Positions 37,690 through 47,395 of a stretch of 64,000 nucleotides of DNA are shown piece by piece. Origin of the DNA: G036327475 sp036327475. Its GTDB lineage: Bacteria; Pseudomonadota; Gammaproteobacteria; Enterobacterales; Enterobacteriaceae. The translations under genes and the position numbers were made by a program. Within the stretch, counting starts at the first letter, position 1, and each line of letters begins with the position of its first letter. The stretch lies in contig NZ_CP132913.1 of the NCBI RefSeq assembly GCF_036327475.1, positions 1,798,001 through 1,862,000 on the forward strand, given 5' to 3'. The notes under the pieces were generated by a model. It was given only the letters and a program-made list of their open reading frames with translations. It was not told the DNA's origin and made no database searches.

Positions 37690-37838
37690 TCGCTCCTGCC
37701 CCTATAGAGGATAATGCATGTCGAGGCTCCTTAAACCAGGCTGACCATTATTATATTCGCGGCCTGCTTGTTTTACCTGCCAGGATTAAAACAGGCCGTG
37801 TTGTTAATGCCACGTTTTTTAAAGACAGGAAGAGTATT

Positions 37839-38294
37839 TTGACTACTGACACTCATACTCTGCATATTGAAGAGATATTAGAACTGCTACCACACCGGTT
37901 TCCGTTTCTGCTGGTGGACCGCGTGCTGGATTTCGAGAAAGGGAAATTTTTGCAGGCGGTGAAGAATGTTTCCTTTAATGAACCGTTTTTCCAGGGTCAT
38001 TTCCCGGGCAAACCGATTTTCCCCGGGGTGTTAATCCTGGAGGCCATGGCTCAGGCGACGGGCATTCTGGCATTCAAGAGCGCGGGTAAGCTGGTGCCGG
38101 GTGAACTCTATTATTTCGCCGCTATCGATGATGCGCGTTTTAAGCGTCCGGTGCAGCCGGGCGATCAGATGATCCTCGAAGTTGAATTCATTAAAGAACG
38201 TCGCGGCGTCGCGCGCTTTAAAGGTGTTGTCAAAGTTGATGGCGAAGTGGCTTGTGAGGCGTCAATGATGTGCGCTCGTCGCCGGGAGGCCTAA
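37839..38294 (+). CDS. fabZ: 3-hydroxyacyl-[acyl-carrier-protein] dehydratase
   Basis: Intact, 151 residues (E. coli 151). Dehydrates hydroxyacyl-ACP in fatty acid synthesis. Hot-dog fold with catalytic His in LPHRFPFLLVDRV and Glu in PGVLILEAMAQ. It starts with TTG, as in E. coli, after AGGAAGAG. The 149-base gap after lpxD contains a hairpin (CGGCCTG / CAGGCCG, about 37762-37799). Confidence 0.95.
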   Translation: MTTDTHTLHIEEILELLPHRFPFLLVDRVLDFEKGKFLQAVKNVSFNEPFFQGHFPGKPIFPGVLILEAMAQATGILAFKSAGKLVPGELYYFAAIDDARFKRPVQPGDQMILEVEFIKERRGVARFKGVVKVDGEVACEASMMCARRREA

Positions 38295-38298
38295 ATAC

Positions 38299-39087
38299 GT
38301 GATTGATCAATCCGCCTTTATACATCCCAGCGCTATCGTGGAAGAGGGCGCTATTATCCATGCTGACGCACATATCGGCCCGTTCTGCATTATTGGGCCG
38401 CAGGTTGAAATCGGCGCGCGCACGGTACTGAAGTCCCATGTGGTGGTGACCGGTATAACACGCATTGGTGAAGATAACCAGATTTATCCGTTCTCCTCCC
38501 TTGGCGACATCAGTCAGGATCTGAAGTATGCCGGGGAGTCAACGCGGGTCGAAATCGGGCGCCGCAACCGGATTCGGGAAAGCGTGACTATCCATCGTGG
38601 CACGATACAAGGCGGAGAAGTGACCCGCGTCGGCAGCGACAATTTATTGATGGTGAATGCCCATGTTGCCCACGACTGCACGGTGGGCGATCGCTGCATC
38701 ATGGCTAATAATGCCACGCTCGGCGGCCATGTGGCGGTGGATGATTATGCCGTTATCGGCGGCATGACCGCGGTGCATCAGTTCTGTGTCATTGGCGCCC
38801 ACGTCATGGTCGGCGGCTGTTCCGGCATTGCCCAGGATGTACCGCCTTTCATTATCGCCCATGGCAACCATGCTACACCGTTCGGCCTGAACATTGAAGG
38901 ACTAAAGCGCCGCGGTTTCGATCGCGCCGCGCTTCACGCGATCCGAGCCGCTTACAAAATTATTTATCGCAGCGGTAAAACTCTAGACGAAGCCAAACCG
39001 GAGCTGGAAGCGCTGGCGCAGGAACATCAGGTGGTAAATACTTTCCTGAACTTCCTTTCACGCTCGCAGCGCGGTATCATCCGCTGA
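38299..39087 (+). CDS. lpxA: UDP-N-acetylglucosamine acyltransferase
   Basis: Intact, 262 residues as in E. coli. First step of lipid A synthesis. Hexapeptide beta-helix (GAIIHADAHIGPFCIIGPQV) with catalytic His in VNAHVAHDCTVGD. It starts with GTG four bases after the fabZ stop. The C-terminal helical domain ends RSQRGIIR. Confidence 0.96.
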   Translation: MIDQSAFIHPSAIVEEGAIIHADAHIGPFCIIGPQVEIGARTVLKSHVVVTGITRIGEDNQIYPFSSLGDISQDLKYAGESTRVEIGRRNRIRESVTIHRGTIQGGEVTRVGSDNLLMVNAHVAHDCTVGDRCIMANNATLGGHVAVDDYAVIGGMTAVHQFCVIGAHVMVGGCSGIAQDVPPFIIAHGNHATPFGLNIEGLKRRGFDRAALHAIRAAYKIIYRSGKTLDEAKPELEALAQEHQVVNTFLNFLSRSQRGIIR

Positions 39088-39089
39088 TT

Positions 39090-40238
39090 ATGTCGGCACG
39101 CCCCATCACCATCGGTCTGGTGGCTGGAGAGACCTCCGGCGATATTCTCGGCGCCGCTCTGATACGCGCCCTGCGCGGCCATTTACCGAAGGCCCGCTTT
39201 GTCGGCGTCGCCGGCCCGCGCATGCAGGCGGAAGGAATGGAAGCCTGGTACGACATGGAAGAATTGGCGGTAATGGGTATCGTCGAGGTGCTCGAGCGCC
39301 TGCCGCGTCTGTTGCGCATCCGTCGCGATCTGGCTCGCCGCTTCGCCGCGCTACAGCCCGACGTTTTTGTCGGCATCGACGCTCCGGATTTTACGATTAC
39401 CTTGGAAGGCCGCCTCAAGCGGCGTGGCATCCGCACTATTCATTACGTTAGCCCTTCCGTCTGGGCCTGGCGACGAAAGCGGGTATTCAAAATCGGTCGC
39501 GCCACGGATAATGTGTTGGCTTTCCTGCAGTTTGAAAAGGCGTTTTACGACCGCTATCATGTCCCCTGCCAGTTTATCGGCCATACGCTGGCGGACGCTA
39601 TGCCTCTCGACCCGGATAAAGCCGCCGCGCGGCAGGAGCTGGGCATTCCCGCCGCTGCGCGCTGTTTGGCGCTGCTGCCGGGTAGTCGCCACAGCGAGGT
39701 GGCGATGCTGAGCGCGGATTTTCTGCGCGCTGCCGAGAAGGTGAACAAGCGTTTCCCAGGGCTGGAGATTGTTGTGCCGTTGGCGAATCCAGCCCGGCGG
39801 GCGCAGTTTGAGCATATTTTGGCGAAGGTGGCGCTAGCGTTGTCGGTCAGGCTTCTGGACAATCAGGCCAGTCAGGCGATGATTGCCGCTGATGCCGCCC
39901 TGTTGGCCTCCGGTACCGTGTCGCTTGAGTGTATGCTGGCCAAGTGCCCTATGGTGGTAGGTTACCGAATGAAGCCGATGACATTCGCGCTGGCGCGACG
40001 GCTGGTGAAAACCCCGTGGGTGTCGCTGCCAAATTTGCTAGCCGGGCGTGAGTTGGTCAAGGAATTATTGCAGGAGGCGTGCAGGCCGGATGCGCTGGCA
40101 GCGGCTGTCATCGAGCTGCTCAACAATGATGCCGAGCGCGAGGCGCTGCTGGTCACGTTTCGCCAATTGCATCAGCAGATTCGCTGCAACGCCGATGAGC
40201 AGGCGGCGCGTGCGGTTCTGGCGCTGATTAACCGATGA
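39090..40238 (+). CDS. lpxB: Lipid-A-disaccharide synthase
   Basis: Intact, 382 residues (E. coli 382). Glycosyltransferase (family 19) that joins two glucosamine units of lipid A. The N-terminal GLVAGETSGDILGAALIRAL, the central SPSVWAWRRKRV and the nucleotide site LLPGSRHSEV are present. It begins two bases after the lpxA stop. With lpxA and lpxD present, early lipid A synthesis is complete in this window. Confidence 0.96.
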   Translation: MSARPITIGLVAGETSGDILGAALIRALRGHLPKARFVGVAGPRMQAEGMEAWYDMEELAVMGIVEVLERLPRLLRIRRDLARRFAALQPDVFVGIDAPDFTITLEGRLKRRGIRTIHYVSPSVWAWRRKRVFKIGRATDNVLAFLQFEKAFYDRYHVPCQFIGHTLADAMPLDPDKAAARQELGIPAAARCLALLPGSRHSEVAMLSADFLRAAEKVNKRFPGLEIVVPLANPARRAQFEHILAKVALALSVRLLDNQASQAMIAADAALLASGTVSLECMLAKCPMVVGYRMKPMTFALARRLVKTPWVSLPNLLAGRELVKELLQEACRPDALAAAVIELLNNDAEREALLVTFRQLHQQIRCNADEQAARAVLALINR

Positions 40239-40263
40239 TGCTCTTGCGGGAGGTGGGATACGC

Positions 40264-40830
40264 ATGACGGAGCCTTTTATCTATCCTGTGGCAACGCTTA
40301 TCGGCGGCGCCCACTAAAGTCGGGCGCGGGCCTTTAGTGGGCGCGGTGATGACCGCCGACGTGATCCTGGATCCCGCCCGGCTGGTAGCGGGGCTGGCTG
40401 ACTCGAAAAGCGAAGTGAAAAGCGCCGCGAGGCGTTGTATGAAGTCATCATCCGCCGCGTGTTAGCATGAAGTGTAGGTCACTCTGAAGCCTATGAAATT
40501 GATCAGATCAATATTTTTCAGGACACACTGCTGGCGATGCAGTTGGCGGCTGCGTGTCTGGCCCACGCGCCGGATTTGTACTGGTGGACGGCAACCGCTG
40601 CCCATGCCTTCACAGGCGGTAGTGAAGGGAGATAGCCGGGTAGCCGAAATCAGCGCCGCCTCCATCATTGCCAAAGTGATCCGCGATCGTGGGATGACCA
40701 CGTTGTACCAGCAGTTCTGCGAATATGATTTCGCCAAACATAAGGAGTATCTCACCGCTTTCCATTTGAAAAAAAGCTGGCGCTGCATGGAGGACCGTTC
40801 TTCATCGATGAAGCTTTGATCGGGTCCAGC
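40264..40830 (+). pseudogene. rnhB: Ribonuclease HII remnant
   Basis: Relic of RNase HII, which removes ribonucleotides and RNA-DNA hybrids. It starts MTEPFIYPVATLIGG just after lpxB, as in E. coli. The metal-binding DEVGRG motif is disrupted (GGAH followed by a stop, then a shifted RGPL-like block). Later blocks YEIDQINIFQDTLLAMQ, VVKGDSRVAEISAASIIAKV and a degraded end lie in different frames. It is nearly full length in span, so decay is by small changes. Both flanking genes are intact. Confidence 0.9.
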
Positions 40831-40908
40831 GGGTGCTAGGAGCCGGCATAAACCTGACATTGTCGCGCGGTGCGACGTCGTGCCAACACTTCACATCGGG
40901 TAGCATCT

Positions 40909-43900
40909 ATGGCCGAACCACGCTTTATTCACCTGCACGTACACAGCGACTATTCCATGATCGATGGGCTAGTCAAAGTCGGCCCGTTGGTACAAAAAAC
41001 CGCGGCCCTGCATATGCCAGCGCTAGCCATCACGGATTTCACCAATTTATGCGGCTTGATTAAATTTTACGATACCGCCCACTGTGCCGGCATCAAGCCG
41101 ATTATCGGCGCGGATTTTTTCGTACAAAGCGAGATGCTGGGCGATGAACTGGCGGAATTGACCATTCTAGCGGCCAATAATGTGGGTTATCAGCACTTGA
41201 CCCTGCTGATATCGGACGCCTACAAACGCGGCTACGGCGCCGCCGGGCCGGTCATCGATCGCGACTGGCTGATTGAGCATAACGAAGGATTGATTCTGCT
41301 CTCCGGGGCGCGCAAAGGGGATGTCGGTAAATATTTGATACGCGGAAATATGCCACAGGTGGAACAGTGCCTGGCGTTTTACGGGCGCCATTTCCCTGAT
41401 CGCTATTACCTGGAACTCATTCGCACCGGCCGGGCGGATGAAGAGAGTTACCTGCACTCAGCAGTAGAGCTGGCGGCGCGTCGAGGCTTACCGGTAGTAG
41501 CCACCAACGATGTGCGCTTTACCAGCCCGGATGATTTCGACGCCCACGAGATCCGGGTGGCAATACATGACGGCTTTACCCTCGATGATGCCAAGCGGCC
41601 GCGCAATTACAGCCCGCAGCAGTATATGCGTAGCGAAGAGGAGATGTGCGAGCTGTTCGCCGACCTGCCGGAAGCGTTAGCCAACAGCGTGGAAATCGCT
41701 CGACGCTGCAATGTCACCATCCGCCTCGGCGAGTATTTCCTGCCGCAGTTTCCGACCGGCGAAATGTCCACTGAGGATTATCTGGTCAAATGCGCGCGCG
41801 AAGGCCTGGAGGAGCGGTTGGCATTCCTGTTTCCTGATGCCGATAGGCGGCGCGAGCAGCGCCCGACCTATGATGAACGTCTGGACATCGAGCTGCAGGT
41901 GATAAACCAGATGGGGTTCCCAGGATACTTCCTGATAGTGATGGAGTTTATCCAGTGGTCGAAGGATAACGGCGTGCCAGTCGGACCAGGGCGCGGATCC
42001 GGCGCGGGTTCGTTGGTGGCCTATGCGCTCAAAATCACCGATCTTGATCCGCTAGCGTTCGATTTGCTGTTTGAGCGTTTCCTGAACCCGGAACGCGTAT
42101 CGATGCCGGACTTCGATGTCGACTTCTGCATGGAGAAGCGCGATCTGGTTATAGATCACGTGGCCAAGACCTACGGCCGCGACGCGGTTTCGCAAATTAT
42201 CACTTTCGGGACCATGGCGGCTAAAGCAGTCATCCGCGACGTCGGCCGGGTGCTGGGCCACCCTTACGGTTTTGTGGATCGCATCTCCAAATTGGTCCCC
42301 ACCGATCCCGGCATGACGTTGGAAAAAGCCTTCATCACGGAGCCGCAATTGCAGGCTATCTATGACGCCGATGAAGAGGTCAAAGCGCTAATTGATATGG
42401 CACGCAAGCTCGAAGGTGTCACGCGCAACGCCGGCAAACACGCCGGGGGCGTGGTGATCGCGCCCACAAAAATTACCGATTTCGCGCCGCTTTATTGCGA
42501 TGCCGAAGGCAAGCATCCCGTTACCCAGTTCGATAAAAACGATGTGGAATATGCCGGCTTGGTGAAGTTTGATTTCCTCGGCCTACGCACTTTGACCATC
42601 ATCAACTGGGCGTTGGAAATGATCAACGCCCGGCGCGCCCGGCTGGGTTTGGAACCTATCGATATCACAACTATCCCGCTGGAGGATAAGAAAAGCTTCG
42701 ATATGCTGCAGCGCTCTGAAACCACGGCGGTATTCCAGCTGGAATCGCGCGGCATGAAAGATCTGATAAAGCGTCTGCAGCCAGACTGTTTTGAAGATAT
42801 GATCGCGCTAGTGGCACTGTTCCGACCCGGCCCGCTGCAATCGGGCATGGTAGACAACTTTATCGACCGCAAACACGGCCGAGAAGCCATCTCCTATCCC
42901 GATATCGAATGGCAACATCCCTCGTTGCAACCGGTGCTGAAGCCGACTTATGGTATCATTCTTTACCAGGAACAGGTGATGCAGATAGCCCAGGTGCTGG
43001 CGGGCTATACTCTTGGCGGCGCTGATATGCTGCGCCGCTCGATGGGGAAAAAGAAGCCGAAGGAAATGGCCAAACAGCGCTCGGTATTTAAAGCCGGAGC
43101 GGAAAGTATCGGCGTCGACGGTGAGCTATCGATGAAGATCTTCGATCTAGTGGAAAAATTCTCCGGATACGGCTTTAACAAATCCCACTCCGCAGCCTAT
43201 GCGCTGGTATCGTATCAGACGCTGTGGTTAAAAGCCCACTATCCCGCTGAGTTCATGGCGGCAGTAATGACCGCCGATATGGATAACACCGAAAAGGTTG
43301 TGGGGCTGGTGGACGAATGTCTGCGTATGGGCCTGAAGGTCATGCCGCCTGATATCAATAGCGGCCAGTACCATTTTCACGTCAATGAACAGGGCGAGAT
43401 AGTTTACGGTATTGGCGCCATTAAAGGCGTTGGGGAAGGTCCTATTGAAGCCATTATCGAGGCGCGCAATCAGGACGGTTATTTCCGTGGGCTGTTTGAT
43501 TTATGCGCGCGCACCGATATCAAAAAGCTCAATCGTTGCGTGTTGGAAAAGCTGATAATGTCCGGCGCTTTCGACCGTCTGGGGCCGCACCGCGCCGCGC
43601 TGATGAACTCTCTCGGCGACGCGCTCAAGGCCGCTGATCAATATGCCAAAGCCGAGGCCATTGGTCAGGGCGATATGTTCGGCGTGCTGGCTGAGGGGCC
43701 GGGAGCGGTGGAAGCCTCCTACAGTACCGTGGCGCCATGGCCGGAGCAGGTGGCGCTAGACGGCGAGCGGAAAACGCTTGGCCTGTATCTGACCGGGCAT
43801 CCTATCACCCAATATCTGCGCGAGATTGAACGCTATGCTGGCGTGGTGCGCCTGAAGGATATGCACCCCACCGATCGCGGCAAAATAGTGACCACGGTGG

Positions 43901-44391
43901 GACTGGTGCTCTCCGTGCGGGTGATGGTCACAAAGCGGGGCAACCGGATCGGTGTTTGTACGTTGGACGATCGCTCCGGCCGGCTGGACGTGATGCTGTT
44001 CACGGATGCACTGGAAAAATACCAGCATTTACTGGGAAAAGACCGTATCATTATTGCTCAGGGACAGGTCAGCTTTGATGATTTCAACAATGGGTTTAAG
44101 ATGACCGCCCGTGAATTAATGGATATTAGCGAAGCACGTGAAAAATATGCGTGCGGGCTTGCTATCTCGCTGACCAACAAGCAAATTGATGACCAGCTAT
44201 TAAACCGTCTCCGTTTATCGTTGGAACCGTATCGATCGGGGACGATTCCAGTGTATCTTTATTATCAACGGCAAGATGCGCGCGCGCGGCTGCGCTTTGG
44301 AGCAACTTGGCGAGTAACGCCGACCGACCGTTTATTGAATGACTTGCGAACACTTGTAGGTAATGAACAGGTAGAGCTGCAATTTGACTAA
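40909..44391 (+). CDS. dnaE: DNA polymerase III alpha subunit
   Basis: Intact, 1160 residues, exactly as in E. coli. The replicative polymerase. The N-terminal PHP domain (HLHVHSDYSMIDGL), polymerase active site PDFDVDFCMEKRD with two Asp and the third in VKFDFLGLRTL, the helix-hairpin-helix region and the OB domain (VTKRGNRIGVCTLDD) are all present. The ATG at 40909 matches the known start (MAEPRFIHL). It has no strong ribosome site. The upstream rnhB relic may carry its promoter. Followed by accA after 12 bases. Confidence 0.97.
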   Translation: MAEPRFIHLHVHSDYSMIDGLVKVGPLVQKTAALHMPALAITDFTNLCGLIKFYDTAHCAGIKPIIGADFFVQSEMLGDELAELTILAANNVGYQHLTLLISDAYKRGYGAAGPVIDRDWLIEHNEGLILLSGARKGDVGKYLIRGNMPQVEQCLAFYGRHFPDRYYLELIRTGRADEESYLHSAVELAARRGLPVVATNDVRFTSPDDFDAHEIRVAIHDGFTLDDAKRPRNYSPQQYMRSEEEMCELFADLPEALANSVEIARRCNVTIRLGEYFLPQFPTGEMSTEDYLVKCAREGLEERLAFLFPDADRRREQRPTYDERLDIELQVINQMGFPGYFLIVMEFIQWSKDNGVPVGPGRGSGAGSLVAYALKITDLDPLAFDLLFERFLNPERVSMPDFDVDFCMEKRDLVIDHVAKTYGRDAVSQIITFGTMAAKAVIRDVGRVLGHPYGFVDRISKLVPTDPGMTLEKAFITEPQLQAIYDADEEVKALIDMARKLEGVTRNAGKHAGGVVIAPTKITDFAPLYCDAEGKHPVTQFDKNDVEYAGLVKFDFLGLRTLTIINWALEMINARRARLGLEPIDITTIPLEDKKSFDMLQRSETTAVFQLESRGMKDLIKRLQPDCFEDMIALVALFRPGPLQSGMVDNFIDRKHGREAISYPDIEWQHPSLQPVLKPTYGIILYQEQVMQIAQVLAGYTLGGADMLRRSMGKKKPKEMAKQRSVFKAGAESIGVDGELSMKIFDLVEKFSGYGFNKSHSAAYALVSYQTLWLKAHYPAEFMAAVMTADMDNTEKVVGLVDECLRMGLKVMPPDINSGQYHFHVNEQGEIVYGIGAIKGVGEGPIEAIIEARNQDGYFRGLFDLCARTDIKKLNRCVLEKLIMSGAFDRLGPHRAALMNSLGDALKAADQYAKAEAIGQGDMFGVLAEGPGAVEASYSTVAPWPEQVALDGERKTLGLYLTGHPITQYLREIERYAGVVRLKDMHPTDRGKIVTTVGLVLSVRVMVTKRGNRIGVCTLDDRSGRLDVMLFTDALEKYQHLLGKDRIIIAQGQVSFDDFNNGFKMTARELMDISEAREKYACGLAISLTNKQIDDQLLNRLRLSLEPYRSGTIPVYLYYQRQDARARLRFGATWRVTPTDRLLNDLRTLVGNEQVELQFD

Positions 44392-44403
44392 TATAGGTAT
44401 ACT

Positions 44404-45363
44404 ATGAGTCTGAATTTTCTTGATTTTGAACGGCCGATTGTAGAGTTGGAAGTGAAAATTGACTCGCTGATCGCAGTCAGCCGTCAAGACGAGAAATTAG
44501 ATATTAATCTGGATGAAGAGGTGCAGCGCCTACGCCAAAAAAGCGTGGAGCTGACGCGGAAAATTTTCTCCGATCTGGGCGCGTGGCAAATCGCCCAGCT
44601 GGCGCGACATCCGATGCGTCCCTATACGCTGGATTATGTGCGGCATATCTTCACCGATTTTGATGAATTGGCGGGCGATCGCGCCTATGCCGATGATAAA
44701 GCCATCGTCGGTGGTATCGCGCGTTTAGATTCGCGGCCGGTGATGATCATCGGCCACCAGAAAGGGCGAGAAATGAAAGAGAAGATCCGCCGCAATTTCG
44801 GGATGCCGGCACCAGAAGGTTATCGCAAGGCGCTACGTCTGATGGAGATGGCGGATCGGTTCAATCTGCCGCTACTTACCTTTATCGATACCCCTGGCGC
44901 CTACCCAGGTGTTGGTGCCGAAAAGCGCGGCCAGTCCGAGGCTATCGCAAAAAACCTGCGAGAAATGTCGAGCCTGCGGGTGCCGGTGATCTGCACCGTA
45001 ATAGGAGAGGGCGGCTCTGGCGGCGCGCTGGCGATTGGTGTTGGCGACAAAGTTAACATGTTGCAGTACAGCACCTATTCGGTGATCTCCCCGGAAGGCT
45101 GTGCCTCTATTTTGTGGAAAAGCGCGGACAAAGCGCCCATTGCCGCCGAAGCGATGGGCATTATCGCCTCGCGCCTGAAAGAGCTGAAGCTTATCGACAG
45201 CATCGTACCGGAGCCTCTGGGTGGCGCCCACCGTGATGTGTCGACCATTGCCGCCGTGTTGAAAACTCAATTGCTAGACGATTTGGCCGAGCTTGACGGT
45301 CTCAACGAAGAAGAGTTGCTCAACCGCCGTTATCACCGCCTGATGAGCTATGGCTATTGCTGA
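44404..45363 (+). CDS. accA: Acetyl-CoA carboxylase carboxyltransferase subunit alpha
   Basis: Intact, 319 residues as in E. coli. With AccD it transfers carboxyl from biotin to acetyl-CoA, the committed step of fatty acid synthesis. An N-terminal coiled helix is followed by the crotonase-like core: FIDTPGAYPGVGAEKRGQ and GEGGSGGALAIGVGDKVNML. Ends HRLMSYGYC. Close coupling with dnaE is conserved. The 130 bases after it hold no gene. Confidence 0.97.
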   Translation: MSLNFLDFERPIVELEVKIDSLIAVSRQDEKLDINLDEEVQRLRQKSVELTRKIFSDLGAWQIAQLARHPMRPYTLDYVRHIFTDFDELAGDRAYADDKAIVGGIARLDSRPVMIIGHQKGREMKEKIRRNFGMPAPEGYRKALRLMEMADRFNLPLLTFIDTPGAYPGVGAEKRGQSEAIAKNLREMSSLRVPVICTVIGEGGSGGALAIGVGDKVNMLQYSTYSVISPEGCASILWKSADKAPIAAEAMGIIASRLKELKLIDSIVPEPLGGAHRDVSTIAAVLKTQLLDDLAELDGLNEEELLNRRYHRLMSYGYC

Positions 45364-45751
45364 GTGACCGATACCGGACGCTGGTGCTCGAGGTGCCCGG
45401 GCTAGACCAGCGACATATCCTGCACGCTCGCGCCCGCGTCGACCGGTATCACGGTTGGCCGAAATAACTGATCGAAGAACTTACGAAGGATGTGTGAATA
45501 AACATTATTGCAATACTCTTGCCGGAACAAGTAATTACAAAGTCGAACCGATACGGGAGTTGGCATAGGCGCCGATGCGCATTGCGGTATTGTTTTCGAC
45601 TGGGAGCAGTACGTCATGGATCTCTAACGAGATCAACAACTATCAGCCGCTATATGCGTTTATCAGCACCCGTTCGGTGCTTGACGTCAGTGTCAATGCG
45701 ATGCGCATGGCGCCCTATTTTGAATATGGCTTAGATGAAGGCTAGCGCGAA

Positions 45752-45773
45752 CTGGGCTCACTCTGGGCTCACT
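45752..45773. repeat. 11-base tandem duplication in the ldcC relic
   Basis: CTGGGCTCACT occurs twice head to tail. In a coding frame it would insert 11 bases and so shift the frame. Confidence 0.85.
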
Positions 45774-46217
45774 GTTGGAGCATATCGACTCCACCTGGAA
45801 GTAGAGGAGTATATCGCCCGTATTTTCCGACGGAGTTAAATGCAGTACATTAAGCAGACGCTGGCGCCGTCGATCTATTTTGACTCCACCTGGGTGCTGT
45901 ACACCAATTTCCATCCTATCTATCGCGGCAAAATCTGTATGAGCGGAGAGCGAACCCATGACAAAATCATCTTCGAGACACAATCAACGCATAAATTACT
46001 AGCGGCCTTTTCACAGGCGTCAGTTATCCACATTAATGGTGATTATGATGAACGCACCTTTAACGAAGTGAACGTGACGCACACCACCATCTCTCCCCAT
46101 TGCGACATAGTGGCGTCCATTGAAATGGCAGTGGCGATGATGTGCGGCAAACCGGGGCGCCGCCTGGTCCAATGCTTCATTGAGTGGACGCTGCATTTTA
46201 AGGCTTACCGTTTACAT

Positions 46218-46263
46218 GGGGAGTCGGAGGGCTGATTTTTGGGGAGTCGGAGGGCTGATTTTT
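46218..46263. repeat. 23-base tandem duplication in the ldcC relic
   Basis: Two perfect 23-base copies (46218-46240 and 46241-46263), each starting GGGGAGTCGG and ending GATTTTT. The first follows the codons for the end of the readable 130-codon block, so the duplication may itself be an inactivating event. Confidence 0.9.
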
Positions 46264-46350
46264 CGATATCTTTCAGCCTGAGATCATTGAATGCACCGTC
46301 TGCTGGCCGGTGGTGCCGAGCGCACCGCGGCGCGGGTTTCGCGATGCTAA

Positions 46351-46376
46351 CATGTATCTCGATCATGTATCTCGAT
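46351..46376. repeat. 13-base tandem duplication in the ldcC relic
   Basis: CATGTATCTCGAT occurs twice head to tail (46351-46363, 46364-46376). Confidence 0.9.
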
Positions 46377-47005
46377 CCTATCAATGTCACTATCCTGACG
46401 CCAGGAAAGGGATCTCGGCTTAGCTGGTAGCCAAGTCCCCCGATTAGTACGGGGTGGTGGAAAACTGGTCCTTATAATCTGCTGTTTTGTTTAGTATTGG
46501 TATCGATAAAACCAGGGCTATGAGCCTGTTGCGCTAGTTTACCGAGTTCAAGCGCGCCTACGATCTCAATCTACACGGAAAATGACGACCTACTCCGCGT
46601 TCCAGCTGCGGGTGCGCGGTAACGCAGAAACTGTTGTGCTGTCGCAAATGGTTGGATGCATTTTCACCAAGATGCGGCTACCTGTACCTGCTTGGGGTAC
46701 CGGTGGTAATGCTCGGCGAGATGATCACCGAAGGCAGCTGCGCGGTGCTGGATTTCTTTTTGGTACTGTGCGCAATCGGTCAACATTATCCGGGCTTTGA
46801 AGCCGACATTCACAACACTGAACTGACCGATGATGGCCGCTTTGGGTACGGGTCCTGAAATAAAGCGCTACCAGGCGGACGGCATGGGCGTACCTGAAGC
46901 GCGGAAATTGCTACAAAGGTAAGGTAGGGACGCCTGACGTAGGCACAACAGCGGCGGTCGAGTTGCCGCCGGCTGGACACAGAATGTAGACGAGGATCTT
47001 GAAAC

Positions 47006-47395
47006 GTGATTAATTTACAACGGATGCACGATATTGCCATCATCGACAGCGATTATGCACGCAGTAAACATTTTTGCTGCCATGTGCTGGGCTTTATGCT
47101 TATCTGCGAACATTACCGCGCCGCACGGGACTCTTGGAAAGAGGATCTGGTGCTGCGAGGGGATTATCTGATTGAGCTGTTCTCCTTTCTCAGCGCGCTA
47201 AGGCGGCTCAGCCGACCGGAAGCCCAGGGGTTGTGTCATTTAGTCTTCAGCGTCGCCGACATCTACAGGGCGATTTCCAGCTTAGAGGCTGACGGCGTGG
47301 CCTTCGAGCCGCTGCGGGTTGATGTGCTCATCAGCAAGGAATTCACTTTTTTTACCGCCCCAGATCGGTTACCGCTGGAGCTGTATGAAGCCTAA
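47006..47395 (+). CDS. yaeR: YaeR, VOC (glyoxalase-like) family protein
   Basis: Open frame of 129 residues, the full family length. Vicinal-oxygen-chelate fold with two repeats (MHDIAIIDSDYARSKHF; GLCHLVFSVADIYRAI), ending LPLELYEA. Candidate metal ligands His8, the His in CHLVF and the Glu in ELYE are kept, but the His next to the first ligand in E. coli (HH) is Asp here. The GTG start at 47006 has GAGGA at 46992-46996. It overlaps tilS by 11 bases. Substrate unknown. Several changes in the middle leave a little doubt, but there is no stop or shift. Confidence 0.85.
   Translation: MINLQRMHDIAIIDSDYARSKHFCCHVLGFMLICEHYRAARDSWKEDLVLRGDYLIELFSFLSALRRLSRPEAQGLCHLVFSVADIYRAISSLEADGVAFEPLRVDVLISKEFTFFTAPDRLPLELYEA

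Larger units (their letters stand above)
45497..46862 (+). pseudogene. ldcC: Lysine decarboxylase LdcC remnant
   Basis: Relic of the constitutive lysine decarboxylase. Blocks NIIAILLPEQVI (about 45497), YIKQTLAPSIYFDSTWVLY, MSGERTHDKIIFETQSTHK (PLP lysine region, open in one frame for 130 codons), YPGFEADIHNTELTDDG and a final VLK cover about 65% of the usual 713 codons. The aminotransferase N-terminal half and the hinge are deleted or shifted. Three short tandem duplications lie inside it, each creating a frameshift or extra residues. Confidence 0.9.
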
